From Diphasiastrum complanatum (taxonomy: Eukaryota; Streptophyta; Lycopodiopsida; Lycopodiales; Lycopodiaceae): 64,000 bases of DNA. This document shows, in pieces, positions 36,576 through 46,109 of this stretch. Position numbers and translations under genes: made by a program. How positions within the stretch are numbered: position 1 is the stretch's first letter; each line of letters starts with the position of its first letter. The notes beneath the pieces were generated by a model. It saw only the letters and a program-made list of their open reading frames with translations, was not told the DNA's origin and searched no databases. The stretch is taken from positions 5,169,633 to 5,233,632 of the forward strand of contig CM055107.1 in NCBI GenBank assembly GCA_029204225.1, written 5' to 3'.

Positions 36576-36680
36576 GTACCAAGTACTAATGACATGTATT
36601 TAATGGAAGGGAATATGCAGCTGGATCGTAGACATTTAGATGATGGCTTAAGACTTCATGGATGGACTCCAAAAGTTGAT
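36576..36680 (+). CDS. CDKG: Probable second CDKG exon
   Basis: A strong acceptor (TTGATTTTTGTACAG) precedes an open stretch encoding STNDMYLMEGNMQLDRRHLD and LRLHGWTPKVD, with a GTTTGT donor context after GTTGAT. Acidic-to-basic linker sequence of this kind lies just before the SETPEP and kinase region in CDKG proteins, which supports the assignment. No SETPEP motif or kinase subdomain follows in the window. Exon phase with exon 1 was not resolved. Confidence 0.45.
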
Positions 36681-36920
36681 GTTTGTATTTGCCATTTGTT
36701 ATGTCGTTTACTATCCTAGACTGAACAATTGGTATATTTCTCTGTCATACTGGTGGACATAAAGCTATCGTTTGAGGTCTTCATCCAGAATGTGGCCACA
36801 TCGCTTATGCTATTTCTATCTTCAATGGTGCATTTTGCCCTCAAGCTACGCATACTATTTAGTTAGGTTTTGAGAGCTGAAGTGACTATATTTATAATTT
36901 CCTTACTCTTTTACAAGAGA
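36681..36920 (+). other. Putative CDKG intron sequence
   Basis: This T-rich, non-coding-looking DNA follows the exon-2 donor. Confidence 0.4.
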
Positions 36921-37231
36921 GTAGGGACTTCATTTTTTTAGCTTTGTATACAGCATCCTAGCTGTCTTGATCAATGTTTCACAAATCAATCATTTGAACG
37001 ACAAACTGCGATTTGAATCGGGCCAATCTGAATCGGGATCCTGTTTGAATCAGCCGATTGGGAAAAAATGGCCTAAGAAAGTAGGGACTTCGTTTTTTTA
37101 GCTTTGTATAAAGAATCCTAGCCTTCCTCATCAATGTTTCACAAATCAATGATTCGAATGATTAATCGCGATTTGAATCGGCTGATTTGAATCGAGATCC
37201 TATTTGAATCAGCCGATTGGGAAAAAAAGGT
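36921..37231. repeat. Tandem duplication, 160-bp unit
   Basis: GTAGGGACTTCATTTTTTTA at 36921 recurs at 37081. Both units contain CAATGTTTCACAAATCAAT, GCGATTTGAATCGG and GAATCAGCCGATTGGGAAAA. Within each unit, GAATCGG/GAATCAG words recur in shorter steps. Confidence 0.9.
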
Positions 37232-37255
37232 CTGAATCAGGCCATTTCATTCTTT

Positions 37256-37256
<1 letters not shown>

Positions 37257-37300
<44 letters not shown>

Positions 37301-37322
37301 GAAGAAGAAGAAGAAGAAGAAG
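37257..37322. repeat. (GA)n then (GAA)n microsatellite
   Basis: About 40 bp of GA is followed by about 26 bp of GAA/GAG. Confidence 0.95.
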
Positions 37323-37690
37323 CTTTATTAATGTCTTTTCCATGCCAAATGGCCTATAAGACAGATAAAAGTACATGTCAAGTATGTGGTAACCATGGGA
37401 GCGTATATAAACATCTCCAAGAAAAAACTTATGCATAAAAGATGAACAACATAACTGTAAACTACAAACTGTCAGTAAGTGGGAGCAAAATAACTGCTAA
37501 GAATAAAAGTATTTTGTACATAAATGCTAAGACTTCCTCATCTCTTGAATTTGTCGATTGTAAAAGATACTATAAACAAAGTAAGTTCCCGTTTCCAATA
37601 ATTCAAATCAAAAAACTTTTGAGTAGAAATATTGAAAAATCTCATTTTAAATTTTTGTGGGAGTTCTATGCAATTTCTATTTTTTGTATT
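37323..37690. other. Intergenic or intronic stretch, nothing recognised
   Basis: AT-rich with no motif seen. Confidence 0.45.
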
Positions 37691-37691
37691 A

Positions 37692-37707
37692 TGTGTGTGT
37701 GTGTGTG

Positions 37708-37754
<47 letters not shown>
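37692..37754. repeat. (TG)n then (TA)n microsatellite
   Basis: A pure TG run of about 20 bp and a TA run of about 42 bp abut the terminus of the inverted minisatellite element. Confidence 0.97.
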
Positions 37755-37755
<1 letters not shown>

Positions 37756-38700
37756 TAGTAAAGAGTGCTCGTCGTTGACGGGCAATGGAGGCCGATCTAG
37801 GTGGCGGCCGATGATTTGGAAGATGGCCGATCTCGTACATCTTGCATCTTGAATATCTAACATTCGAGTCTTTGCAAAAATTTGAGTATTTGAAAAAATT
37901 CGAGTCCTCGGATAAATTCGAGCCTTTGGCAAAATTCAATTCTTTGAAAAAATTCTAGTCTTCAACAAAATTCGATTCTTTTGAAAAAAAATCGAGTCTC
38001 TAGAAAAATTTGAGTCTTTGGAAACAATCGAGTCTTTTGAAAAATTCGACTTGACAATACAAAGAGTCCTTCGATCCTTCGAAAAAGACACTTCGATCAT
38101 TTGGAGTTCGTTCAGTTGACAACTCGAGTTGACAATTTGAGTTGAAAATTTGATTGACAATTCGAGTCTTTCCAAAAATTCGAGTCTTCGGCAAAATTCG
38201 AATCATTGAAACAATTTGAGTCTTTCGAAAAAAATTCGATCTTTTTTAAAATTTAAGTCAACGGAAAAATTCGAGTCGTCCGAAATATTGGAGTCGTTCG
38301 GAAAAATTCGAGTCATCAAAAATTTGAGTCATCGTAAACATTCGAATTGTTCTAAAATTTCGAGTCTTCTGAAATATTCGATTCTTCGAAAAAATTTGAG
38401 TCGTGCAAAATGTTCGATTCTTCAAAAATATTTGAGTCATTCGGAAAAATTTGTGTCATCAAACAAATTCGAGTCATCGGAAAAATTCAAGTCTTCGGAA
38501 AAATTCGAACCCATCGGACGTAGGACGTAGACCGACGTAAACCGTCGAACGTAACTCGTCGAATGTAAACCGTCGGACGTAAACCTTGACCCGATGGTAC
38601 AAATCCCAATTGAAAAAATCCAACCCAATGGTAGAAATCCGACCCAATGGTAAAAATCCGACTCAATGATAAAAATCTGACCCAATGTCATCCTTGTCAA
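37755..38700 (-). mobile_element. 18-bp-minisatellite element, inverted right copy
   Basis: Reading the minus strand, the terminus CTTTACTAG(T) abuts the TA run. It is preceded by GCCCGTCAACGACGAGCACT and GGCCGCCACCTAGATCGGCC. About 37 units of the ATTCGAGTC(N)GGAAAA type (18-bp period) fill 37855-38515. They are followed by about five CGTCGGACGTAAAC units (38515-38590) and about five 19-20-bp ATCCGACCCAATGGTAAAA units (38590-38690). The outer boundary is uncertain. It faces the left copy at 33.66-34.82 kb. Confidence 0.65.
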
Positions 38701-39112
38701 AAAGAGATTTTATGACCCTGGTCAAATTTGGTCAAACTGGTCGAATTTTAAGTTTGGGCATCGAAAATTTACAATTTTTTCGACTATATTGTGACTACAA
38801 ATCTAGAGCAAATTTTGTATAATGCTGAAGCGGTCCATGCTGTGAATATTATGCGATTGCTACAAAATGCTATGTAGTGTAGATTAAATTTTGGCATGAT
38901 ATCTATTGTTGTATTGAAATCGCATGTTACTTTTGTTTTGGAATACTTGTAAGAGCATGTTTTGAGAATGGAATTTTGCAAAATTTTGCATGGTTTGAGA
39001 ATGGAATTTTGTAGAATTTTCTAATCAAATGTTTTGGATTGAAATGATGTGGTGTTGGTTATGGTTAGGGATAGGGTGGTGATGGTTACAGTTAGGGTTT
39101 TATTTTTAGGGT

Positions 39113-39114
<2 letters not shown>
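38701..39114. other. Intergenic stretch
   Basis: It may include the outer end of the minisatellite element. A few GTTAGGG-like words near 39060-39115 are too irregular to be telomeric. Confidence 0.4.

Positions 39115-39166
<52 letters not shown>
39115..39166. repeat. (GA)n microsatellite
   Basis: A pure GA run of about 50 bp. Confidence 0.97.
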
Positions 39167-39172
<6 letters not shown>

Positions 39173-39361
39173 AATTGTTCGAATATAAATTTTCGACCAG
39201 TTTCAAAACATCGTATAAATGTCATCACTTAAATCTAATACCATTACCTGGCTATACACTAGGGTATCTAACATTGCCTCAAAGGCAGACGCACTAATTG
39301 TGCACCATTCCTATAAACATATCTTAAATTTCTAAGTAGCAAATCTACATCTAAAAGCAAA

Positions 39362-39958
39362 CTAAAACTCTGTGGATATACGCCCTTTTAGCCTTATAAC
39401 CCTCTTCGTTCTAGACTCTACCTCTGGAGTCCTATATGACGGGTGATTACACACAGCCTCAGGTGTAACAAATGCTACTAAAGTCGATTCTACTCCCTCT
39501 AATTCTTCTCTGTCTCTCACGAACGGACAAACCCTCTCTATACTATCAACATTGGACATCGAATCCAATGTAACAGGTGGAATCATATGGACACCTACAG
39601 ACCCTACTTCAAATGTACTCGACACAACATCATGTGGCAACACAAGCCCACCTACAGACAAACCAATATCCACTCCAATATCGTCAACAACACCAGAAAC
39701 AGTGCGAAAATCAGATCCATCCCTACTAATCAACTCTTGCACCCACTCCAACTGGTATGGAATTAGTCTCCTCCTCGCTCTTTTCCCTCTCTCTACTCTA
39801 CCTCTCCTCTCCGATGCAGACTCTAACTTTGACGTACTACAGGTGGGATGACAACGAACATGATTTGGCGTCCCACCAATACTACCTACAACATCAATAG
39901 TAACGGCCAACACACCCTCAACGCTACGCGAGTCTGGCACCAACTTGCACTCGGACAT
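39362..39958 (-). other. Unrecognised 198-codon reading frame
   Basis: This minus-strand frame is unusually long for the region. It has a basic patch (RRGRVERGKRARRRLIPYQL), a Trp/Gln motif (EWVQELISRDGSDFR) and a Val/Ser-rich acidic second half. The opposite strand is also open for 99 codons with a Pro/Thr/Ser-rich sequence, so the coding strand is unclear. It lies next to the tRNA-like array and could be the remnant of an element's gag or linker. No family is recognised. Confidence 0.3.
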
Positions 39959-40139
39959 GCCGTATCCTTGATAACTCTCTGGCCTCTAGATGCAGCCAAC
40001 AATGCTCTTCGCGCCACATTGCGTCTCCTATTTAATCTTTTTTTTCCTTGCAGACCTACTTTCATGCTATGGAGTAATATATGAAGGGTTGTTTTGCACA
40101 CACTCAAGAGTGTCCATAAAAAAAAAAACCCAAATGGAT

Positions 40140-40430
40140 TTTTCCAGTTTAACTCGCCAGACGCCTAACATTGGTGCGTCTGTCGGGAGGAGAAACATTA
40201 TATTTCTTGGAAGAGTAATTATCCATGTCGATTGGATTACAAAGCATACGTTTTAGAAATGGGTTGTCAGTCAAGTGAGCAACTCTGACGCGCCAAACGC
40301 TTAACATTGGTGTGTCTGCTGGGAAGAATTTGATAATGGACTATTGTTTGAAGGGCGATTATCTATATGTAGGGCTGTGGACTGTACATATTAGCCATTT
40401 GCGGGTTGCTTATGTTAAGATAGGGTTTTA
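40140..40430 (-). repeat. Array of tRNA-Gly(UCC)-like units, minus strand
   Basis: Two units (40171-40252 and about 40308-40385) resemble plant tRNA-Gly(UCC) end to end when read on the minus strand: GTAATCCAATCG for the D-stem region, GGATAATTACTCTTCCAAG around the anticodon, CTCCCGACAGACGCACCA at the 3' end. The CCA is encoded and is followed by ATGTTA. The unit period is about 137 bp and a partial third unit starts at 40169. Encoded CCA argues for a reverse-transcribed origin rather than ordinary tRNA genes. Confidence 0.65.
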
Positions 40431-41264
40431 CACTTTGAAGGAAGTTGTTATGAATGGTCTAGGGAAGTAAGCTTGTTGAGGGACTGATTACGTCAAATTT
40501 TTCAGAGGTCCTACATATTTAAGTGTTGCTGATGGTTGTAATTTTTAGTTGTACTCATTTACATTGGTGACTACTTGTAAGGTTTGGTAGTGAATCGGGT
40601 TTTAAGCATGAACTAGAGTTCAGTTGAGAATTATAGTAATGAATGTCATATGTTGTGGGGTTAATTAAGGGAAAGATTGATTTTCAGTTATCGACGTTTA
40701 GTGAAAGCAAGAACGCTTGTAACCAAGGTTTATTAGCATGGTTTGGAAGTAATTATATGGATACGATTTTAAAAGGTGAATGTGTTTTGCTCTATGCTTG
40801 TCTAAGATAGAACTGATAGTTTAAACCGCAATAAACTGTCAAAGTTCAGAAGTGTTTTATTTTCGTCATTTATGAAGCGTGTCAGTTGGATCCGACCTCT
40901 GTGAAACACTAGAGCAGGCCGTCCACCATTCGTGGTTGAAAAACACCACCTTGGTCAAAGCGTCGCACTAGTCACACCCACCGTCGGTACCGTCTAGTGA
41001 AATATCCGACGGTCGGCGAAAATACCGCCGCTTAGCAAACAAAGCGGTGCGTATAACTTGCACCCCACGAGCACATCATAGACAGTAAATCGGTTTCTAG
41101 CCCATGTAAGATCTTTACTAATTGTAAGCCGAATTCAATGGGGAAAGAGACATTAGCGAATTAGCGATCAGAAGGTTTTACGGAACCATAATTCTAGAAA
41201 GCTAGTGAATCATTGCACCAAAAGTATTAGCACCCCCTCCTCGCAATCGTATCTCTGAGAGCCT
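40431..41264. other. Unrecognised, probably interior of an LTR-like element
   Basis: It lies between the tRNA-like array and the LTR-like piece at 41265-41432. CpG-rich words (CCGTCGGTACCG, CGACGGTCGGCG) occur near 40980-41020. No coding frame was recognised. Confidence 0.35.
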
Positions 41265-41432
41265 GGAAAACTCTCATCGGTTGGGGAGCACGGGGCAATA
41301 GAGAGGGCCATTAGGGTTGGAAGTGGCAAATCCTCTGTTGCTCACGTAGGGCCGAACTGCCATTAGAGGTGGGACCCCTTGACCCTTTTAGGACGTTTTG
41401 GCTGGACCAACCCCTCGTAAAAAATGGCCCTA
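41265..41432 (+). repeat. Short LTR-like repeat, partner of 49436-49600
   Basis: CTCTCATCGGTTGGGGAGCA to ATGGCCCTAACA matches, inverted, the sequence that adjoins the second tRNA-like array at 49436. The TG...CA-like ends and about 168-bp length suggest a small LTR of TRIM type. Confidence 0.5.
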
Positions 41433-41805
41433 ACACCTGTGACAACATCCCACAACTCATTGGCGATTAGCAAGGTCTTCATCTTAAATTTTCACGAGTA
41501 GTAATCAGATCCATTTAGCTTGTCTGTGATAAGACCGTCTTTACTCTAAGAATCCATCTGGAACTTTAGTCTGTTGATATATCGATGACATTAAGAGAGA
41601 GATATTGTGCTACACTACAACTGGAAATCAACTATATGATACTAAAATTTGATCCCACAAATTGAAGAATATAATACTGTGAAAAGTATCAAATGATATC
41701 AATTTGTTATCGTGAAAGATATCAAGTATCAGAAACTTGGTATAACAGTTTGCTCCAATATCATGAAGGTACATTCTGATATTATATATTAGATCTCTAA
41801 TACCA
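41433..41805 (-). mobile_element. Copia leader fragment with primer site
   Basis: TGGTATTAGAGATC follows the LTR end on the minus strand and is a decayed initiator-Met primer site (compare TGGTATCAGAGC). No coding part is attached. Confidence 0.5.
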
Positions 41806-42574
41806 TGTTGGAAAGAGGTGATAGTAATAACAACAAGTCGAAGGTAGTGAACGACTTATCGAGCGCAACGGAATGGAGCCTGCTTTCCTAATGCATGAAT
41901 ACGCCTATCAATATTGCACAAAACATAATGAAAGAAGTCATGTTCAATCTTATAGTAACTAACTTTGAAATTGTTAGTACTAGTGTGATTACGTAGCCAA
42001 ACAATGAATTATCAAACAAAAGCAATATGAGATTTATCAGCTACAAAACTATCACAAAGATGCATATAATACTAAACACAATAAAGGATAGACTGATTTA
42101 GCATGAAACAGATGATGATGAGCACAAGACAATTGTGGATAGAAAACACATACTCTAAGCTATCTCTAAGTTACTTAAGATCTTTGTCTAAATTTGCACT
42201 TCTGTTGATAAGCAGTAAGCACTAATAGCAAACTTCTAAATGAACTCTAAAGAACTGAGCTAGAATGCTCAAGAGTGTTCAAGCTTGAAAGCTTGAGAGA
42301 GCACTTGATTGAAAATAATAGAAGTATGATCAACTATTTATACTAAGAAAAATTACGGCAAGTCCAATAGGACAGCTAATTAGGTCATAGATCTTAATGG
42401 CCAGTTGGCCATCATGAGCTGACATCCATCCACCAGTTAGTACTTCCTAGAAATTGAGCGATTCTCGAGTATTTTTACAGACTATGTAGAAACATGTATA
42501 AAACTGTAGAGTTGGATAATGTAGTGGATGAAGATTAAAAACGATTAGTCGATAATCAAGAGAATAATCCAACT
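41806..42574 (-). repeat. Copia family A LTR, minus orientation
   Basis: On the minus strand it runs from TTGGATTATTCTC to CTTTCCAACA. It shares GATGGCCAACTGGCCATTAA, AGTATAAATAGTTGATCATA and GCTTACTGCTTATCAAC with 57788-58090, and its start resembles the LTR at 63648. It appears inserted into LINE sequence. Confidence 0.7.
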
Positions 42575-43470
42575 AATACGATCGAAGGATTTATCGAAGT
42601 CAATCTTAAGCATAAGGGCCGGATAGCTAAACCATCGGGAGGAATCAATAGCGGACCAAACATTCAAGATAATAATAAAAAAGAAACCTTCCTTTGATAA
42701 AACCAACTTGTCTTTTGGAGAGATGAGGGAGAAGGAGAGGAGCAATCCTCCTAGCAATAGCTTTTGCTGCAATCTTAACAAGGCGTTGAGCATAGTGGGA
42801 GGGTGATAGTCAAAGATTTTCTTAGGTAACTTAGACTTGGGTACTAGTTTGATAAGCCCCTGAGAGAAGGAAGAGGAAAAGGAGACTGAAGACAAGGTAT
42901 TATTGGTGGAAAGGAAGAGGGAGGGTCCAACCAAATTGCAATGAGCAAGGAAAAAGATAGGAGTGACGTCGTTAGGGCTAGGAGTTTTGTCTCTATTTAG
43001 GGCTTTGAACGTGAGATGAAGCTCTTCTAAAGTAAGCGAAGAAGAAAGGGAATTGGATAGCCTTGTGGCTCCTTCCCTGTCTTCGTTGGTCTCCACAACT
43101 TTGACTATGCGGTTTTCTGGGGTTGCTTCGCTGCGACTGCTTGGCAGGACTTTGTAGCTACCTTCGATCTTCTCGCTGAGATCGCATGGCACGACCTCAC
43201 AGTCGTGTGCAATGACTTCGTTGAGACCGCATGGCAAGGCCTTGCGGCTACCTATGATGGCCTCGTTGAGACTGTCTGGCAGGGCCTTGTGGTAGCCGCC
43301 TGCGATGGCTTTGCCAAGGTCGCATGGCAGGGCCTTGGGGCTGCCTGCGATGCCTTTTGCCAAAGCCGCATGAACTATGGTTGCGGTAGTTTGTGGTGGC
43401 CTGTGTCATGTGGTCTATTCGCGATTTCTATCTGTGGCAGTTTCCCGTGTATTTTTGCAAGTTTATGATC
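42570..43470 (-). pseudogene. LINE fragment 1: N-terminal reverse transcriptase part
   Basis: The minus-strand frame 42545-43363 carries LTLEELHLTFKALNRDKTPSP, FFLAHCNLVGPSL, GLIKLVPKSKLPKK, TMLNALLRLQQKLL and LMLKIDFDKSFDRISW, matching LINE reverse transcriptase from its start to the first catalytic Asp region (A motif). It stops exactly where the copia LTR begins. Upstream are 15-16-residue tandem repeats. The continuing RT segment is not downstream but at 43882-44222, at higher coordinates on the same strand, so the pieces are out of order. Confidence 0.7.
43120..43380 (-). repeat. 45-48-bp tandem repeats encoding KALPCxLxEAI units
   Basis: Five or more units encode KALPCDLGKAIAGGYH, KALPDSLNEAIIGSR, KALPCGLNEVIAHDC, EVVPCDLSEKIEGSY and KVLPSSRSEATPENR. 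At the DNA level GCATGGCA(A/G)GGCCTTG-type words recur. Confidence 0.8.
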
Positions 43471-43881
43471 ATAAGTTACACGCACTTTGTGGCTAGAAAC
43501 TTGATGTTTCTTTACAATTGGCATGGTTAATGATTTTTCTTCCCAATCTTTCATACCATGCTTTCTTAGCAAAATAGCTTCTACTACAATAATTGACTAT
43601 ATTAGATTGTATTCAGGCATAAATTTACTTGCTAATGTTACTTTTTTGAAGGTTTGAACTATTACTTGAAGATTTTGAAGGCCCCTACAAGAAGACTAGT
43701 CAATTCTATAATTGGGTGAGGCTCATCTTACGTCATTTTGTGCTTTAAGCATTAACTTTGGATCTTAATTAGCAACTAAATGCAATGTATGTTTTCTCTT
43801 TTAAGGGCCTTTCATGCTAAGTAATGTTAATGGATCACGATAGAGTTTTTTTATTCCAAATATATGTATGTGCAAAACTTC
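43471..43881. other. Unrecognised stretch between LINE pieces
   Basis: No motif was identified. Confidence 0.4.
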
Positions 43882-44222
43882 TTATGGATCAACAAAGATT
43901 TCAAAAAAGTCCATGTGTACTAACATATAAAGGCTTTCTATTTTTTTTCTCTTGAATACTAGCATCCAAAAGATGAAAGAATGAAAGAAAGAAGAGGCAA
44001 TCAACTTATGAAGATCAGAAATGAGTGGTTCAGTGGCATTAACAAAGAGGAATGGGGAAAGGGAACACCCTTGTCTAATGCCACAAGAAATAGTGAAAGT
44101 GGGAGAAAGGGCGCCTTGAAAGAGGATGAAAGACATTGCTAAGAAGAAGAGTACCCAAATAAGATTGATGATGTAATCAGGAAACTGAAGGAAGAGCAAC
44201 ACAAGAGTAGGTAATTCCAGTT
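43882..44222 (-). pseudogene. LINE fragment 2: central reverse transcriptase part
   Basis: The minus-strand translation includes FPDYIINLIWVLFFLAMSF, then FTISCGIRQGCSLSPFLFV, the RQGCPLSP signature of LINE reverse transcriptase. It begins at TGGAATTACCTACTC, just where fragment 1 ends at RISW. The YxDD region is not seen. One frame shift lies near its start. Confidence 0.7.
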
Positions 44223-44556
44223 GATGCGACGTGTTGGAATTTAACCTAACTCCTACTCATCCCAACAGCCTTCCTTCCTTCTCTAATTTTTACTCTCTCA
44301 AATGTAACCAGTAGAAAATAAACTATTTTTAAACAATCTGCATTTTTGAACTAATTGTCGCCACAGTTTGGATTTTAACTCGCATTTTTGCATAGCTGAA
44401 AAAATGCGAAAAATCTGACACTGCAATTTTTACGTGCAGTTTTCAATTGGCGAAAAAGACGAAAAATCCGACACTGTGTTTTTACACGGGTTTTTTGACA
44501 GGCAACACTTGCTCTTCAAATGCTGAAGGTGTCTTCTCAAACCTGAAGGCTGCCCT

Positions 44557-44988
44557 CAGGTAAAGGCAACAACCAAAAGGCCAAGGAGTCTCGCATTTCT
44601 AGTCTACCAAAATAAAAATACACAGATTGTCGCTATCAGACCTTAAAGCCTTCATGCTCCATCAACGAACTGATCCACTGATCAGTTTTACAACTGTTAA
44701 TCAATCTTGTAATTGTAAAGTTAAGTTAGTACGAGTAGTATGAATTTAAAAATTTGTAATGGTGTAGAGAGATGACACAAGGTCCTCAGGCGTCAAGGAC
44801 GACCGTCTTCAGGTAAAGGCAACGGCCAAAAGGCCAAGGAGTCTCGCATTTCTAGTCTACCAAAATAAAAATACACAGATTGTCGCTATCAGACCTTAAA
44901 GCCTTCATGCTCCATCAACGAACTGATCCACTGATCAGTTTTACAACTGTTAATCAATCTTGTAATTGTAAACTTAAGTTAGTACGAG
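44557..44988. repeat. 179-bp direct duplication, period 253 bp
   Basis: AGGTAAAGGCAACAACCAAA at 44559 recurs at 44812 as AGGTAAAGGCAACGGCCAAA. The copies match to TTAGTACGAG with about three differences, so the event is very recent. Confidence 0.93.
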
Positions 44989-44997
44989 ATCTTCAGT

Positions 44998-44998
<1 letters not shown>

Positions 44999-45054
<56 letters not shown>
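44999..45054. repeat. (TA)n microsatellite
   Basis: A pure TA run of about 56 bp. Confidence 0.97.
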
Positions 45055-45060
<6 letters not shown>

Positions 45061-45159
45061 ATTGAGCGAGGGAAATGATGAAAAAGAAGAGACAAATTCT
45101 TAAGCTCAAATAGCGGAGAACGCCTTTTATTAGTAGCTGACTCCTCAGAGTTGGTGATC

Positions 45160-45292
<133 letters not shown>

Positions 45293-45778
45293 AACTATTT
45301 TAGAATCTTAACAATTGAATTTGTTAGTAGAATCGCGCGCTTATCAGCGCAGTTGTTTTGTGGTCTGATCGTTGTATTTACAACTTCAATATACAGATTT
45401 GCTATTGTTCTACACTTCAGCATTCTTGTTGAATGATAACTCTCACTCCTCTTACACAAATACTATTAAGAAGAGATTTGTATGGCTATCTTTGACGCCT
45501 GAATTAATTCTACACTCTCTTCATATCAGATTATCAGCAATAGAGGATTGCATGGCTGTCTCAGATGCCTAATTGTTTCTACAATCTTCTTTCACGACAG
45601 TCTATGACTCCTACACTGATAATCTGATTTCACACACAAAGAATTGTTCATAACTCCATTCTCCAAGTAATCCACGATCCTGCTAGTGGTTATAACAATT
45701 TGTTTTCTTCGACATGAGTGGTATCAGAGCAACACCATAATTCCAACACTAGTACCAGAGCAACCACAATTTCAACAA

Positions 45779-45796
45779 GTGGTATCAGAGCCAAGG
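45779..45796 (+). promoter_or_regulatory. Primer-binding site, initiator-Met type
   Basis: GTGGTATCAGAGCCAAGG is a full plant copia-type site. An earlier related copy lies at 45718, and ACTAGTACCAGAGCAAC lies between, suggesting a small local repetition. Confidence 0.7.
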
Positions 45797-46109
45797 TTCA
45801 TTGGATTACTAGAGTCTAGAACTTATTTTAACTATATAGAACTCTTCTTTCTGTTTGTGTTTCATCTCTGTTCACTATCTAGACAGAAAAGTCAAACCAC
45901 TTGTCTGTCAAGACTATTTAGTCGGTAAGCAGACTAGGAAACCATTCAAATCAAGACATCAACATGTTGCTAGAGGACTTTTAAATGTTGTATAAATAGA
46001 CATTTGTGGCCCAATGCAGAATCCTTCAAAGTATTTCATCACTTTTATGTCAATTTTCAGAGAAAAAGGAAAAATATTGATTGTACTATCAATCATTAAG
46101 AGTTATTGA

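Noticed and set aside
39060-39115. GTTAGGG words resembling telomere repeats
   Set aside because: Only a few irregular copies occur and they are not the plant TTTAGGG heptamer in register. Probably chance near a GA run.
40140-40430. Functional nuclear tRNA-Gly genes
   Set aside because: CCA is encoded, the T-arm lacks bases, the D-stem region is distorted and units are embedded in a tandem repeat beside an LTR. A derived or captured sequence is more likely.
44998-45054. TA run as a promoter TATA box
   Set aside because: It is a long pure TA microsatellite without the context of a core promoter.
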